Part shown: positions 1-8,760 of the stretch, piece by piece | Layout of the letters: each line of letters starts with the position of its first letter | Position numbering within the stretch: position 1 is the stretch's first letter | NCBI RefSeq assembly: GCF_010509575.1 | Contig: NZ_CP048437.1 | Coordinates: forward strand, 868,001 to 932,000 | Direction of reading: 5' to 3' | Origin: Faecalibacterium duncaniae | GTDB taxonomy: Bacteria; Bacillota; Clostridia; Oscillospirales; Ruminococcaceae | DNA: 64,000 bases | Translations under genes and position numbers: made by a program | Notes under the pieces: model-generated | Seen by the model: the letters and a program-made list of their open reading frames with translations, nothing else | Database searches by the model: none | What the model was told of the DNA's origin: nothing

Positions 1-9
1 TGCACTGAA

Positions 10-834
10 ATGGAAATGCTGGAGCTGAACAACCTGCACAAGACCTTTAACCCCGGCACCGTCAACGAAAAGGTGGCCCTGAACGGTGTGAGCCTGCACA
101 TGGAGGCAGGCGACTTTGCCACCATCGTGGGCTCCAACGGCGCGGGCAAATCCACCATGTTCAACGCCATCACCGGCGGTTTCATTGCCGACGAGGGCAG
201 CATCGTACTGGGCGGGCAGGACATTACCTTTGCGCCCGAGTACGAGCGCAGCAAGGTCATCGGCCACCTGTTCCAGGACCCCCTCAAGGGTACGGCTCCC
301 AATATGACCATTGAAGAAAACCTTGCGCTGGCCTATCTCCGGGCAGGAACCGCCCCCCACGCTATCTTCTCCCGCATCTCCCGCAAGGATAAGGAGCTGT
401 TCCGGGAAAAACTTGCCCTGCTGAATATGGGCCTTGAGGACCGGATGAAGCAGCCGGTGGGTCTGCTCTCGGGCGGCCAGCGGCAGGCGCTGACCCTGCT
501 CATGGCCACCCTCGTTACCCCCAAGCTCCTGCTGCTGGACGAGCACACTGCCGCCCTCGACCCTGCCACGGCGGAGAAGGTGCTGGAGCTGACCAAGAGC
601 ATTGTGGCCGAGAAAAAGATCACCTGCCTGATGGTCACCCACAACATGCATCAGGCCCTCGAGCTGGGCAACCGCACCCTGATGATGGACGGCGGCCGCA
701 TCGTGTTCGATGTCAAGGGCGAGGAGCGCAGTAAGATGACCGTGGACGACCTGCTGGAAAAGTTCCGCGAGAATGCCGGTAAGGCCCTGGACAATGACCG
801 CATCCTGCTGAGCAAGGTGGAAGCGGGCAACTGA
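10..834 (+). CDS. ABC transporter ATP-binding protein
   Basis: A 274-residue ATPase of an ABC importer, acting on the inner face of the membrane with a permease. The Walker A motif GSNGAGKST is at residues 41-49, the signature LSGGQRQ near 152-158 and Walker B LLLLDE near 175-180. The sequence resembles the ATPases that work with TrpX/YtrX-type substrate-binding lipoproteins (amino-acid or similar uptake); the substrate is inferred only by resemblance. A TGA stop in another frame at 6-8 just before the ATG suggests that a permease gene ends there and is translationally coupled. A hairpin terminator follows, so this is the last gene of its operon. An in-frame ATG at codon 3 is an alternative start. 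Confidence 0.9.
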   Translation: MEMLELNNLHKTFNPGTVNEKVALNGVSLHMEAGDFATIVGSNGAGKSTMFNAITGGFIADEGSIVLGGQDITFAPEYERSKVIGHLFQDPLKGTAPNMTIEENLALAYLRAGTAPHAIFSRISRKDKELFREKLALLNMGLEDRMKQPVGLLSGGQRQALTLLMATLVTPKLLLLDEHTAALDPATAEKVLELTKSIVAEKKITCLMVTHNMHQALELGNRTLMMDGGRIVFDVKGEERSKMTVDDLLEKFRENAGKALDNDRILLSKVEAGN

Positions 835-844
835 AAAGAAACTC

Positions 845-890
845 AAAATGCCCTGTCTGGACCCGAAACCGTGTCTGACAGGGCATTTTT
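845..890 (+). terminator. intrinsic terminator after ABC operon
   Basis: Inverted repeat AAAATGCCCTGTC / GACAGGGCATTTTT with a 19-nt loop, ending in a T run. It lies between the ABC gene and the acetyltransferase gene and ends just before the latter's ribosome binding site. Confidence 0.85.
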
Positions 891-912
891 GATACAACAA
901 GGAGAAAACGAG

Positions 913-1374
913 ATGAAAATAACGATCCGTACCCCGCAGATGCAGGATTATGACCGATTTTCTGCTATTATGGATCAGGTGCAGCAGATGCATGTGGATT
1001 GGCGGCCGGATGTCTACAAGCCGGCCAGCCCATTGATCACAAAGGAACTGTTTGGCGAACTCCTGAAAGGGGATAGCTGGTATATTGCCGAGACGGACGG
1101 CATCGTTGTTGGTGTTCTGGAAGTGTTTAAGCGGCATGTGGAAGGCCCGGCGCAGGTGACAAAGGATGTTTTGTTCGTCAGCACCATGGCGGTGGAGGAG
1201 GCGTATCGCGGGAAGGGCATCGGGCACCAGTTCTTTGATAAGGTGAAGCAACTCAAAGCAGAAAAGGGATGCGACACCATTGAACTGCAGGTGAACGCTA
1301 AAAATAAAATGGCGTATGAGATGTACCGGAACTATGGCTTTACGGAAAAGTCCATCAATATGGAGCTGAAATAA
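913..1374 (+). CDS. GNAT family N-acetyltransferase
   Basis: A 153-residue cytoplasmic acetyltransferase that would transfer acetyl from acetyl-CoA to an amine substrate that cannot be named from sequence. The acetyl-CoA loop RGKGIG sits after the strand VSTMAV, and the C-terminal part (NAKNKMAYEMYRNYGF) has the usual GNAT motif B pattern. The start is set at 913 because GGAG at 901-904 lies 8 nt upstream. An in-frame start at 871 would lie inside the preceding terminator. It stands alone between two terminators. Confidence 0.88.
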   Translation: MKITIRTPQMQDYDRFSAIMDQVQQMHVDWRPDVYKPASPLITKELFGELLKGDSWYIAETDGIVVGVLEVFKRHVEGPAQVTKDVLFVSTMAVEEAYRGKGIGHQFFDKVKQLKAEKGCDTIELQVNAKNKMAYEMYRNYGFTEKSINMELK

Positions 1375-1380
1375 GCAACA

Positions 1381-1428
1381 AAAAGAGCAGAGCGCTCCAG
1401 CCAGCTGGCCAGACGCTCTGCTCTTTTT
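1381..1428. terminator. bidirectional terminator
   Basis: AAAAGAGCAGAGCG pairs with CGCTCTGCTCTTTT, with A and T runs on both sides. It can end the rightward acetyltransferase transcript and the leftward 77-residue gene. Confidence 0.85.
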
Positions 1429-1454
1429 AATGCAATATTCTGAAAACGCAGAAA

Positions 1455-1688
1455 TTACTTGACGTACTCAACGGTGTATTCGAAACCATACTCTTCCTGC
1501 AGTTTCTTGACGGCAGGCTCGCAGTCCTCGATGAAGCTGGGTGCGTAGACGGAAGCACCATTGTGGTCCTTCTTGTAGTCCTCCACGATCTGCTGCAGCT
1601 TTGCCCAGCCCTCGTTGGCCTTGGCGTTGTCAACAGTGTCGGGGAAGTTGATGATGAATTCACGGTGCTGCGGAATACGAGCTTTCAT
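1455..1688 (-). CDS. small hypothetical protein
   Basis: A 77-residue acidic, soluble protein with no signal peptide, membrane segment or metal motif. I do not recognise the family. The start is the ATG at 1688, with AAGGAG at 1698-1703 nine bases upstream; a longer start at 1712 would bury that site. The sequence has one helix-rich stretch (residues 16-35, ending in EDYKK) and conserved-looking aromatic ends (EEYGFEYTVEYVK). It has its own upstream region of about 100 bp and a terminator behind it, so it is probably a one-gene transcript. The good ribosome site supports a real gene. Confidence 0.7.
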   Translation of the reverse strand: MKARIPQHREFIINFPDTVDNAKANEGWAKLQQIVEDYKKDHNGASVYAPSFIEDCEPAVKKLQEEYGFEYTVEYVK

Positions 1689-1802
1689 AAGTGATATCTC
1701 CTTAATTGACAATTTGTAGTTTGTTACTTGATTTATACAGAAGCATAATGCTTTTGTAGATAACGGATAGGCCCTGCCCTCTGTGCATGGCTGCTAACGG
1801 TT

Positions 1803-2624
1803 TCAGACGGAGAGATTATACACCTGGCAGGCATTCTCCACCGTCTGCCGGAACACCTGCTCCGGTTCCTCACCCTTGATGCTGGCGATATACTCGCCCA
1901 CATAGCGGATGAGGGAGCTGTCGCAGCGGGTGCCGCGGACAGGTTCCGGGGCCATATAGGGGCAGTCGGTTTCCAGGACGATGCGTTCCAGCGGCAGGGC
2001 GGCAATGGCCTTGGCGGCCCGCTTGGCCCCCTTGAAGGTGCAGGCCCCGCCAAAGCCAATGTAGAGCCCCTGCTCTGCCAGCCAGAGCGCGTCATCGGCG
2101 CTGCCGGAATAGCAGTGGACGATGCCCTTGGGCCGGTACTTTTTCAGCAGGGCGTAGACATCGGCGTGGGCGCTGCGGTCGTGCACGATGATGGGCTTGT
2201 CCAGTTCCAGCGCCAGCCGGATCTCGGCCTCAAACAGCGCCAGCTGGGCATCCTTGGGCACGGGCCAGTGGTAATCCAGTCCGCACTCCCCAACAGCCAC
2301 CACCTTGGGGTCCTCGTAATAGGGGGCAAGGGCACGCATCTCTGCGGCCCAATCGCCGCCGTATACCGAAACAGTAGGGGCGGGGCCTTCCTCACCGCAA
2401 TCCTCCGGGGCCAGCAGGCTCTCCGGATGGATGCCGACGGCGGCGTACACCCAGGGATATTTGTGGGCCAGCTCCAGCACCTTGGGCGCATCGCCCGAAT
2501 GGGTGGCCTGCTCGCACACGCCCACCACCCCTTTGCCGGGCAGGCTGTCCAGCAGGGCAAAGCGGTCCGCGTCAAAGGCGCGGGCGCTGTAATGGGCGTG
2601 GGTGTCAAAGATGGGGTATTCCAT
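1803..2624 (-). CDS. TatD family metal-dependent DNase
   Basis: A 273-residue TIM-barrel hydrolase of the TatD family, which uses two metal ions to cut DNA ends or damaged DNA. Visible metal ligands are the FDTHAHY motif near residue 8, AVGIHPE, the VAVGECGLDYH glutamate, IIVHDRS, GIVHCYSG and ETDCPY. The ATG at 2624 follows the TAA of the upstream transporter by one base (TAATATG), so translation is probably coupled. A GTG four codons upstream sits only one base from the Shine-Dalgarno and is less likely. It is the last gene of the metG operon, a common place for TatD near methionyl-tRNA synthetase. Confidence 0.93.
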   Translation of the reverse strand: MEYPIFDTHAHYSARAFDADRFALLDSLPGKGVVGVCEQATHSGDAPKVLELAHKYPWVYAAVGIHPESLLAPEDCGEEGPAPTVSVYGGDWAAEMRALAPYYEDPKVVAVGECGLDYHWPVPKDAQLALFEAEIRLALELDKPIIVHDRSAHADVYALLKKYRPKGIVHCYSGSADDALWLAEQGLYIGFGGACTFKGAKRAAKAIAALPLERIVLETDCPYMAPEPVRGTRCDSSLIRYVGEYIASIKGEEPEQVFRQTVENACQVYNLSV

Positions 2625-2625
2625 A

Positions 2626-3585
2626 TTACCGGGCACGCTCCTTTTTGGCGGGGGCCTTGTTTACCAGCCAGATGCCGATGCAGACCAGCACCAGCGCCCC
2701 CAGATACTGCCACCGGAACAGCGGCTCCCCATTGATGAGGGCACTGAGCAGGACATTCACCACCGGGTTCACGAACCCGAAGATGGCGATCCGGCTGACG
2801 GGGTTGTTCTTCATCAGCAGGGCCCAGACGATGTAGCCCGCGCCGCAGATGAAGGCCAGCGCCAGCAGGTCCAGCACGCTGAGCACAGACCAGTGTTCCA
2901 GCCGTCCGCCCAGAACAGCGCCCAGCAGGAACAGGGCCGCACCGCCCACGAACAGGTTCACAAAGCAGACGGCAAAGCTGTCTGCCCGGCGGGTGACGGA
3001 TTTGTTCCAGGGGCCTGCCAGCGTGAAAAGGACGGTAGCAATGAGCATGTAGGCTACACCCCGGGCGCTGCCGCCGCCGTGGTTGCCCAATGTGGCGATG
3101 AGAACGCCCGCAAAGCCGATGCCGCAGCCCAGCGCCTTGGCTGGGGTCATGCGGTCAGCCCTGCCGTAAAGGAAGTGGGCGAAGATGACCCCCAGAAAGC
3201 TCTGGGTGCTGTTCAGGATGCCGCCAAAGGCACCGGTGAGCAGGGCAACAGCACTGTAGAAAAAGGCATACTGCGCTGTGGTCTGCCACAGGCCCAATGC
3301 ACAGCATTCGGCCAGGATCTTCCCTTTGGGCATGGCGGGGAGCCTGCCCTCCAGCAGCAGGCTGCCGCCCAGTACCAGCACACTGCCCAGCATGAACCGC
3401 ACCCCTGCAAAGCAGAGAATGGAGGCCGTGTCAGCGGTGTCGATGGCAAAGAGCCGGTAGCCCAGCTTGATGAAAGGAAAGGCCGAACCCCACATGGCGT
3501 TGCAAAGGATGGCAATGATAACGGCAAAGACCGGTGTGCCGAAAAGCCGGTCCAGCTTTTCGGCGCGGCTCAGCTGTGTCTCCAT
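2626..3585 (-). CDS. EamA/DMT family transporter
   Basis: A 319-residue membrane protein with about ten hydrophobic helices in two similar halves, the EamA (drug/metabolite transporter) plan. The first helix carries NAMWGSAFPFIKLG, typical of the family. The direction (export is most common) and substrate cannot be read from the sequence. It sits 3 bp downstream of metG and directly upstream of tatD, so it is part of the T-box-controlled transcript. That might mean methionine-linked export or uptake, but this is only inference from position. The C-terminal tail is basic (KAPAKKERAR), as expected for a cytoplasmic end. Confidence 0.9.
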   Translation of the reverse strand: METQLSRAEKLDRLFGTPVFAVIIAILCNAMWGSAFPFIKLGYRLFAIDTADTASILCFAGVRFMLGSVLVLGGSLLLEGRLPAMPKGKILAECCALGLWQTTAQYAFFYSAVALLTGAFGGILNSTQSFLGVIFAHFLYGRADRMTPAKALGCGIGFAGVLIATLGNHGGGSARGVAYMLIATVLFTLAGPWNKSVTRRADSFAVCFVNLFVGGAALFLLGAVLGGRLEHWSVLSVLDLLALAFICGAGYIVWALLMKNNPVSRIAIFGFVNPVVNVLLSALINGEPLFRWQYLGALVLVCIGIWLVNKAPAKKERAR

Positions 3586-3588
3586 GGC

Positions 3589-5589
3589 TCAGTGGATGCG
3601 GCTGCCAACGGGGGTGTTGTCGCCGTAGAAGGCGATGGAGCAGCCGCCGTCAGCGGTGTCGGCAGCAAAGATCATGCCCTCGCTGACATACTTGCCCTTC
3701 AGCATGGGGCGGGGGGCCAGATTGCAGACGATGCCGATCTTCTTGCCGATCAGATCCTCCGGCTTGAACCACTTGGCAATGCCGGACAGGATGCAGCGCT
3801 CACGCTCACCGTCAAACACGGTCAGGTGGAGCAGCTTCTTGCTCTCCTTCAGGTTCTCGCAGGCACGCACCTCGGCCACGCGCAGCTCCACCTTGCAGAA
3901 GGTGTCAAAGTCGATCTCTTCCTCGTGGGTAAAATCAACGGTGCTCTCCTCAGCGGCGGGAGCGGCAGCAGCCTTTTCGGCTTCGGCCTTGGCCTTGTTG
4001 GCAGCTTCGGCAGCGGCCTTGCGCTTCTCGTCCTCTTCCTTCAGGTGGGCAATCTCCTTGGCCACGTCAATGCGGGGGAACAGGGCATCGCCCTTGTGGA
4101 CGGTGTAGGTCTCCTGCACGCCGTAAGCAGCCTTGCTCAGGTCGATGTCGGCAGTGGACAGGCCCAGCTGATCCATCATCTTGGGAGCGGTGGAGGGCAG
4201 GTAAGCGTTTAGCAGGATGCCTGCTACACGCAGTGCCTCGCACAGGTGGTAGAGCACGCTCTCCAGACGGGCCTTGTTGGCCTCATCCTTGGCCAGAGCC
4301 CAGGGAGCGGTCTCATCGATATACTTGTTGGCACGCTGGATCACGGCAAAGATCTCCATCAGGGCCTGGGGGATGGTCAGGTTGTCCATGTCGGCAGTGA
4401 CCTTGCCCAGCAGCTCATTGACCATGGTCTCCAGCTCCGTGTCGATGGCCTCGGTGCCAGCGGCCTTGTGGACCGTGCCGCCGAAGTACTTCTCGCACAT
4501 GGCAACGGTGCGGCTGAGCAGGTTGCCCAGGTCGTTGGCCAGGTCGCTGTTGATGCGGTTGATCAGGGCCTCGTTGGTGAACATGCCGTCATTGCCAAAG
4601 GGAATCTCACGCAGCAGAAAGTAGCGGATGGAGTCCACGCCGTAGCGGTCGCACAAGACCACAGGGTCCACAACGTTGCCCACGGACTTGGACATCTTGC
4701 CGCCGTTCATCAGCAGCCAGCCGTGGCCAAACACGCGCTTGGGCAGCGGCAGATCCAGAGCCATGAGCATGGCGGGCCACAGGATGGTGTGGAAGCGCAG
4801 GATCTCCTTGCCCACCATGTGCAGGTCAGCAGGCCAGAACTTGTTGTAATCGTGGTAGGTCTCGTTGCCGTAACCCAGCGCGGAGATATAGTTGCTCAGC
4901 GCATCGACCCAGACATACATGGTGTGCTTGGGGTCAAAGGGAACGGGGATGCCCCACTTGACAGAGGTGCGGGAAACACAGGTGTCCTGCAGGCCCTGCT
5001 TGATAAAGGCGATCATCTCGTTCTTCCGGCTCTCGGGCTGGATGAACTGGGGATTCTCCTCGTAGTACTTCAGCAGGCGGTCGGCATACTTGCCGGTCTT
5101 GAAGAAGTAGGCCTCCTCGTGGGCATCATAGACCTCGCGGCCGCAGTCGGGGCACTTGCCGTCCACCAGCTGGCTGTCGGTCCAGAAGCTCTCGCAGGGC
5201 TTGCAGTAGTGGCCGATGTACTCGCCCTTGTAGATATCGCCCTGCTCATACAGCTGGGTGAAGATCTTCTGGCAGGTCTCCACATGGTAGTCATCGGTGG
5301 TGCGGATGAAGCGGTCATAGCTGACATCCAGCAGCTTCCACAGATCCTTGACGGTGGCAACGATCCGGTCAACGTACTCCTTGGGGGTCACGCCTGCATC
5401 GGCGGCCTTGTCCTGGATCTTCTGGCCATGCTCATCGGTGCCGGTCAGGAACATGACTTCCTTGCCCTGCATCCGCTTGAAGCGGGCCAGCGCGTCGCAG
5501 GCCACGGTGGTGTAACTGTGGCCGATGTGCAGCTTGTCGCTGGGGTAGTAGATGGGGGTCGTGATGTAGAATGTGTTGTGTTCGCTCAT
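3589..5589 (-). CDS. metG: methionyl-tRNA synthetase
   Basis: A 666-residue class I aminoacyl-tRNA synthetase that charges tRNA-Met. The HIGH motif is at residues 21-24 and KMSKS near 296-300. A zinc knuckle of the CxxC...CxxC type (CKPC...CPDC) sits between them. An alanine/lysine-rich linker near 505-545 joins a C-terminal EMAP-like tRNA-binding domain (about 550-666, FCKVELRVAEV). The length fits the dimeric long form. The start ATG at 5589 has AAAGGAAG upstream. A Met-specific T-box precedes it, so uncharged tRNA-Met should raise expression of metG and of the transporter and tatD genes behind it. Confidence 0.98.
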   Translation of the reverse strand: MSEHNTFYITTPIYYPSDKLHIGHSYTTVACDALARFKRMQGKEVMFLTGTDEHGQKIQDKAADAGVTPKEYVDRIVATVKDLWKLLDVSYDRFIRTTDDYHVETCQKIFTQLYEQGDIYKGEYIGHYCKPCESFWTDSQLVDGKCPDCGREVYDAHEEAYFFKTGKYADRLLKYYEENPQFIQPESRKNEMIAFIKQGLQDTCVSRTSVKWGIPVPFDPKHTMYVWVDALSNYISALGYGNETYHDYNKFWPADLHMVGKEILRFHTILWPAMLMALDLPLPKRVFGHGWLLMNGGKMSKSVGNVVDPVVLCDRYGVDSIRYFLLREIPFGNDGMFTNEALINRINSDLANDLGNLLSRTVAMCEKYFGGTVHKAAGTEAIDTELETMVNELLGKVTADMDNLTIPQALMEIFAVIQRANKYIDETAPWALAKDEANKARLESVLYHLCEALRVAGILLNAYLPSTAPKMMDQLGLSTADIDLSKAAYGVQETYTVHKGDALFPRIDVAKEIAHLKEEDEKRKAAAEAANKAKAEAEKAAAAPAAEESTVDFTHEEEIDFDTFCKVELRVAEVRACENLKESKKLLHLTVFDGERERCILSGIAKWFKPEDLIGKKIGIVCNLAPRPMLKGKYVSEGMIFAADTADGGCSIAFYGDNTPVGSRIH

Positions 5590-5625
5590 GGGGGATGATT
5601 CTTCCTTTCTGTTGTGGCTGTGTCA

Positions 5626-5940
5626 CAAAAAAGCTCCCGTCCTGCCGGAATGCACCGGACAAGGACGGGAGCTGAACTTCCGTGGTACCACCTTGCTTTG
5701 CCGCGCCCTTGCAGGCATGGCCTTGCGTGCCGGGGTAAAACCGGCCTCCGCGCGGTAACGGGCGCACCCGGCGGGGGCTTGGCGGCGCGCCGCTTCACCC
5801 CCACAGCTCAGAGGCCATCTTCCACCCCGTGCTCACCTGCCCGGTTCCATCCTTCGGGCTTTCTGTCAGGCGCAGGCGGGGCGTACTCTCCTCGTCAAGG
5901 CTGTTCGCTTTCTGCCAAAGGGGCACACGACCCCCTTGTT
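5626..5940 (-). promoter_or_regulatory. T-box riboswitch (Met) before metG
   Basis: The leader of metG has the classic T-box layout. A stem I begins GACGAGGAGAGTACG. A specifier region GAAGATGGCC has ATG at 5818-5816, the Met codon. The T-box bulge with AAGGTGGTACCACGG is at about 5694-5680. A strong terminator, GCTCCCGTCCT...AGGACGGGAGC followed by T6, lies at 5672-5627. Uncharged tRNA-Met should stabilise the antiterminator and allow readthrough. The specifier assignment is by pattern; the T-box and terminator are directly visible. Confidence 0.9.
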
Positions 5941-5946
5941 CCTATT

Positions 5947-5975
5947 ATAATACGCAAAAACGGCGGGTTTGTCAA
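5947..5975 (-). promoter_or_regulatory. promoter of metG leader
   Basis: A perfect TTGACA (5975-5970), a 17-bp spacer and TATTAT (5952-5947) place the transcript start near 5940, just ahead of the T-box. Confidence 0.85.
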
Positions 5976-6081
5976 CTCTCCTGGTAAAGTGTTCTGCAAA
6001 ATGGCATTTGACTCGGTTTGTGTATATAAACGAGATAGTTATTAACAAAAAGATACGGTCAGGAATTGCTATCCTATTCTG

Positions 6082-6175
6082 TGTTTACATGGATTTACAC
6101 GAAAGCGGCTGCCAATTTTAGCAGAGAGCCGGAAACAGAGTCCAAAAGGTGCTCTAGGGGCTTTATTAGCTGGAA
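6082..6175 (+). repeat. dispersed repeat, copy A
   Basis: About 94 bp beginning GTTTACATGGATTTACA and ending in TTAGCTGG. It is close to 90% identical by eye to 34459-34555. The rest of the 5976-6465 gap shows no supportable gene, only further TTAGCTGG copies (6229-6237) and an AT-rich stretch. The repeat lies at the left edge of the accessory block holding the integrase. Confidence 0.75.
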
Positions 6176-6465
6176 ATTAGCTGAGCTAAATGAAAAGTGG
6201 CCGCTCTATTGTACAACGCTCACCTTTCATTAGCTGGAAGGCGCGTGGCTGTTCATAGGCACCAGAAGAACACCAGTTGCAAAAAGCAGCTGAAGCCTGT
6301 TTCTGGATTTATGATACCATGTCGGAATCGCAGTTGGAATAGGAACATGGCCAGAACACGATATGAAAGGATTCTGACCTATGTGGTGGGAAGTACTTCA
6401 TCTTGTAAAAAAAACGGTTTTATGGTATTCTTACCTTAGATAAGGAACAGAAAGCAGGTGAACCG

Positions 6466-7281
6466 ATGGCAGAAGTCGAAACGCAAAACAACCTTGATTT
6501 TGAGCGCAAGCATGAGGAAGATTTGCGGCGTATCCGTGATTTTCGGCTCATGGATGATAACTTTATGAGCAAGGTCTTTGAGGATAAGCCATGTGCGGAA
6601 TTCCTGCTCCGGATCATCCTGAATCGGGATGATTTAAAGGTTAAAGAAGTCCATGGGCAGCATGACCTGAACAATATACAGGGGCGTTCCGTGCGGCTTG
6701 ACATTCTGGCAGTGGATCATGAAAATCGTGCCTACAATGTCGAGGTTCAGCGCAGTGACAGTGGAGCAGTCGCAAAGAGGGCGAGATATAACAGCAGCCT
6801 GCTGGATGCCAATCTCACCCGAAAGGGCGATGCGTATGACGCACTGAACGAGACCTATGTAATCTTTATCACAGAGAACGATGTGCTTCGGGGTGGACTT
6901 CCTATTTATCATATCAATCGCATCATTGAGGAAATGGGGAAATCTTTCGGAGATGAAGCACATATTATCTATGTAAACTCTCAGATCAAGGACGACACCG
7001 CATTGGGAAAGTTGATGCACGACTTTACCTGTACGAACCCGGATGACATGAACTATCCTGTTCTGGCACAGCGGGTGCGTTATTTCAAAGAAGATACGAA
7101 GGGAGTGGCAACGATGTGCAGAGCATTTGAAGAAGTGAGAGAAGAAACAAAGCATGAGCAGTCGATTGAAATTGCAAAATCTTTGCTAGAATTTGGGAAA
7201 ATGACCTATGAAGAAATTGCTCGGTCGGTTCAGCTTCCTGTTGAAGAAGTAAAGGCACTGGATACAAAGAAACCCGCCTGA
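6466..7281 (+). CDS. Rpn/PD-(D/E)XK transposase-like nuclease
   Basis: A 271-residue protein of the Rpn (recombination-promoting nuclease, PDDEXK_2) family, proteins linked to mobile DNA that cut DNA. The N-terminal half reads FRLMDDNFMSKVFED, typical of the family. The nuclease core is RLDILAVDHENRAYNVEVQ (residues about 76-94), giving the D...ExQ catalytic set. The C-terminal helical part ends IAKSLLEFGKMTYEEIARSV, the usual motif for this family. The start ATG has a modest AGGTG upstream. It converges on the integrase, with a shared terminator between them. It stands right of dispersed repeat A, so it is probably cargo of a mobile element. Confidence 0.9.
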   Translation: MAEVETQNNLDFERKHEEDLRRIRDFRLMDDNFMSKVFEDKPCAEFLLRIILNRDDLKVKEVHGQHDLNNIQGRSVRLDILAVDHENRAYNVEVQRSDSGAVAKRARYNSSLLDANLTRKGDAYDALNETYVIFITENDVLRGGLPIYHINRIIEEMGKSFGDEAHIIYVNSQIKDDTALGKLMHDFTCTNPDDMNYPVLAQRVRYFKEDTKGVATMCRAFEEVREETKHEQSIEIAKSLLEFGKMTYEEIARSVQLPVEEVKALDTKKPA

Positions 7282-7307
7282 TTTTAATTCAGCCAAGATA
7301 TTCTTAA

Positions 7308-7352
7308 AAACAAACAGCGGCAGTTTTCCAAATCGGAAAGCTGTCGCTGTTT
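7308..7352. terminator. bidirectional terminator
   Basis: AACAGCGGCAGTTTTCC pairs with GGAAAGCTGTCGCTGTT (one G-T), between the converging nuclease and integrase genes. Confidence 0.8.
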
Positions 7353-7368
7353 ATGTATGTATAGGGGC

Positions 7369-8760
7369 TTATAAGTTCTTTGCAAGATTTTTGATGAGTT
7401 CGGCCATAGAGGGGTCAGCCAGCAGTTTAGCAAGAGCTGCTGCCGCATCTGTATCGACTGGACTGGCTTTGGGAGTGGATTGCTCTGCGCGAGGGAGGGC
7501 TTCAGGCTCTGCACCATGATGCTGATAGAAGAAATCGTCGAATCGTTGTGCGTTCAAACGCCGATCATCATCCAGAATGTGTGCGTACTGCTCGGTGACC
7601 ATCGAAGCCTGTGCATGACCGGAATCGCCCTGCACGGCTTTGATATCGCCGCCGTTCAGCTTGAGCTTGTATGTAATGCTGGAGTGTCGGAAGCTGTGGA
7701 AAACCACTTTGGGGAGATCGTTTTCCTCAATCAGCTGCTTCAATGCACCGTTAATGGTGGATTGTTCGGTCGGCATTCCCAGCGGGCCGGCAACCACGAG
7801 ATTATAGTCTGCATACTCTGCACCCAGTGCGTCCTTTGTCATGTCCTGCTCGGCTTTATAGTGGACAAGCATTTCAGCAACTGTTTTGGGGAGAAAAATG
7901 GTTCGGATACTGCTGTCTGTTTTAGGGCTTTTCAGAACCTGGACCGTGGTGCAGCGGGAACTCAGCGAGGGAAAACGAGTGATGACATTTTTATTTTCCA
8001 AGGCGTTCAGCGAAGCAATATCTACACGCTGCAATTCCTTATTTATGTAAATGGAGGCTCGCCCGGCTTCAATGCTTTCGGGGGAGATATCCACACAATC
8101 CCATGTCAGACCGAGCAATTCCCCTAAGCGCAGGGAACAAGAGAAGGAGAGGTTGATGCAAAGCCGGAGCCGTGGATCATCACAGACTTCTAAGGCATGG
8201 AACAGGGTCTCGGCAGTCCAGATATCACGCTTCTTTGCAGTGTATTTGGGCAAGGTGGCATAAATACAGGGATTCTTTTCCATAAGTTCCCACTTTACAG
8301 CCTGCTCAAAGGCACTTCTCAAAATTTTGTGAACCGAACGAACCGTGCCGGGAGAAACGTATTGATGCTGACGCTTTCCACACATAGGGTCAACGGCTTC
8401 GTATTTAAGCAGCCGCTGATAATATCCCTCAATTACGCGGGTGGTGAGATCTTGCAGCTTCATTGAGCCGATAAGCGGTTCTATGTAGTTTGAAATCAGT
8501 GCAGTGTTTGATTGATAGGTTGAAAGTGCCCATTTGGTTCTTCCGTACAGGGTGACGTATTCTTTAAGCAGGTCTTTTAGAGTTCGGCACTGGGGTGCCA
8601 CAAAGGTACCGACGGATTCTTTGTATTCGACCTCTTTCTTACGGTTTTTGGCATCTGCAAGGTCGGTAAAGGTTTCCCATTTCTGCTTTAGCGTTCCATT
8701 AGTGTGTTTGTAGGTATAGACAACGCAGTATCGGTTATTGCGTTTGACAATGCTAGCCAT
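7369..8760 (-). CDS. tyrosine site-specific integrase
   Basis: A 463-residue phage-type integrase that cuts and rejoins DNA at attachment sites. All catalytic residues are visible: R211 (SLRLGE), H355 and R358 (HSFRH), H382 (SGHAQ) and the nucleophile Y392 (EQYAHIL). An N-terminal AP2-like arm domain (about 1-55) and a core-binding SAM-like domain (60-160) precede them. The tail after the tyrosine is unusually long (about 70 residues, alanine-rich end). The start overlaps the upstream gene by one base (TAATG), so the two are co-translated. It is probably the recombinase of a small integrative element whose other genes lie at 8760-11099. Confidence 0.95.
   Translation of the reverse strand: MASIVKRNNRYCVVYTYKHTNGTLKQKWETFTDLADAKNRKKEVEYKESVGTFVAPQCRTLKDLLKEYVTLYGRTKWALSTYQSNTALISNYIEPLIGSMKLQDLTTRVIEGYYQRLLKYEAVDPMCGKRQHQYVSPGTVRSVHKILRSAFEQAVKWELMEKNPCIYATLPKYTAKKRDIWTAETLFHALEVCDDPRLRLCINLSFSCSLRLGELLGLTWDCVDISPESIEAGRASIYINKELQRVDIASLNALENKNVITRFPSLSSRCTTVQVLKSPKTDSSIRTIFLPKTVAEMLVHYKAEQDMTKDALGAEYADYNLVVAGPLGMPTEQSTINGALKQLIEENDLPKVVFHSFRHSSITYKLKLNGGDIKAVQGDSGHAQASMVTEQYAHILDDDRRLNAQRFDDFFYQHHGAEPEALPRAEQSTPKASPVDTDAAAALAKLLADPSMAELIKNLAKNL

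Noticed and set aside
2602-5598. Long plus-strand open frames opposite the EamA and metG genes (up to 536 codons)
   Set aside because: Antisense shadows of GC-rich genes: low-complexity Gly/Ala/His/Gln-rich translations, no ribosome sites and no family resemblance.
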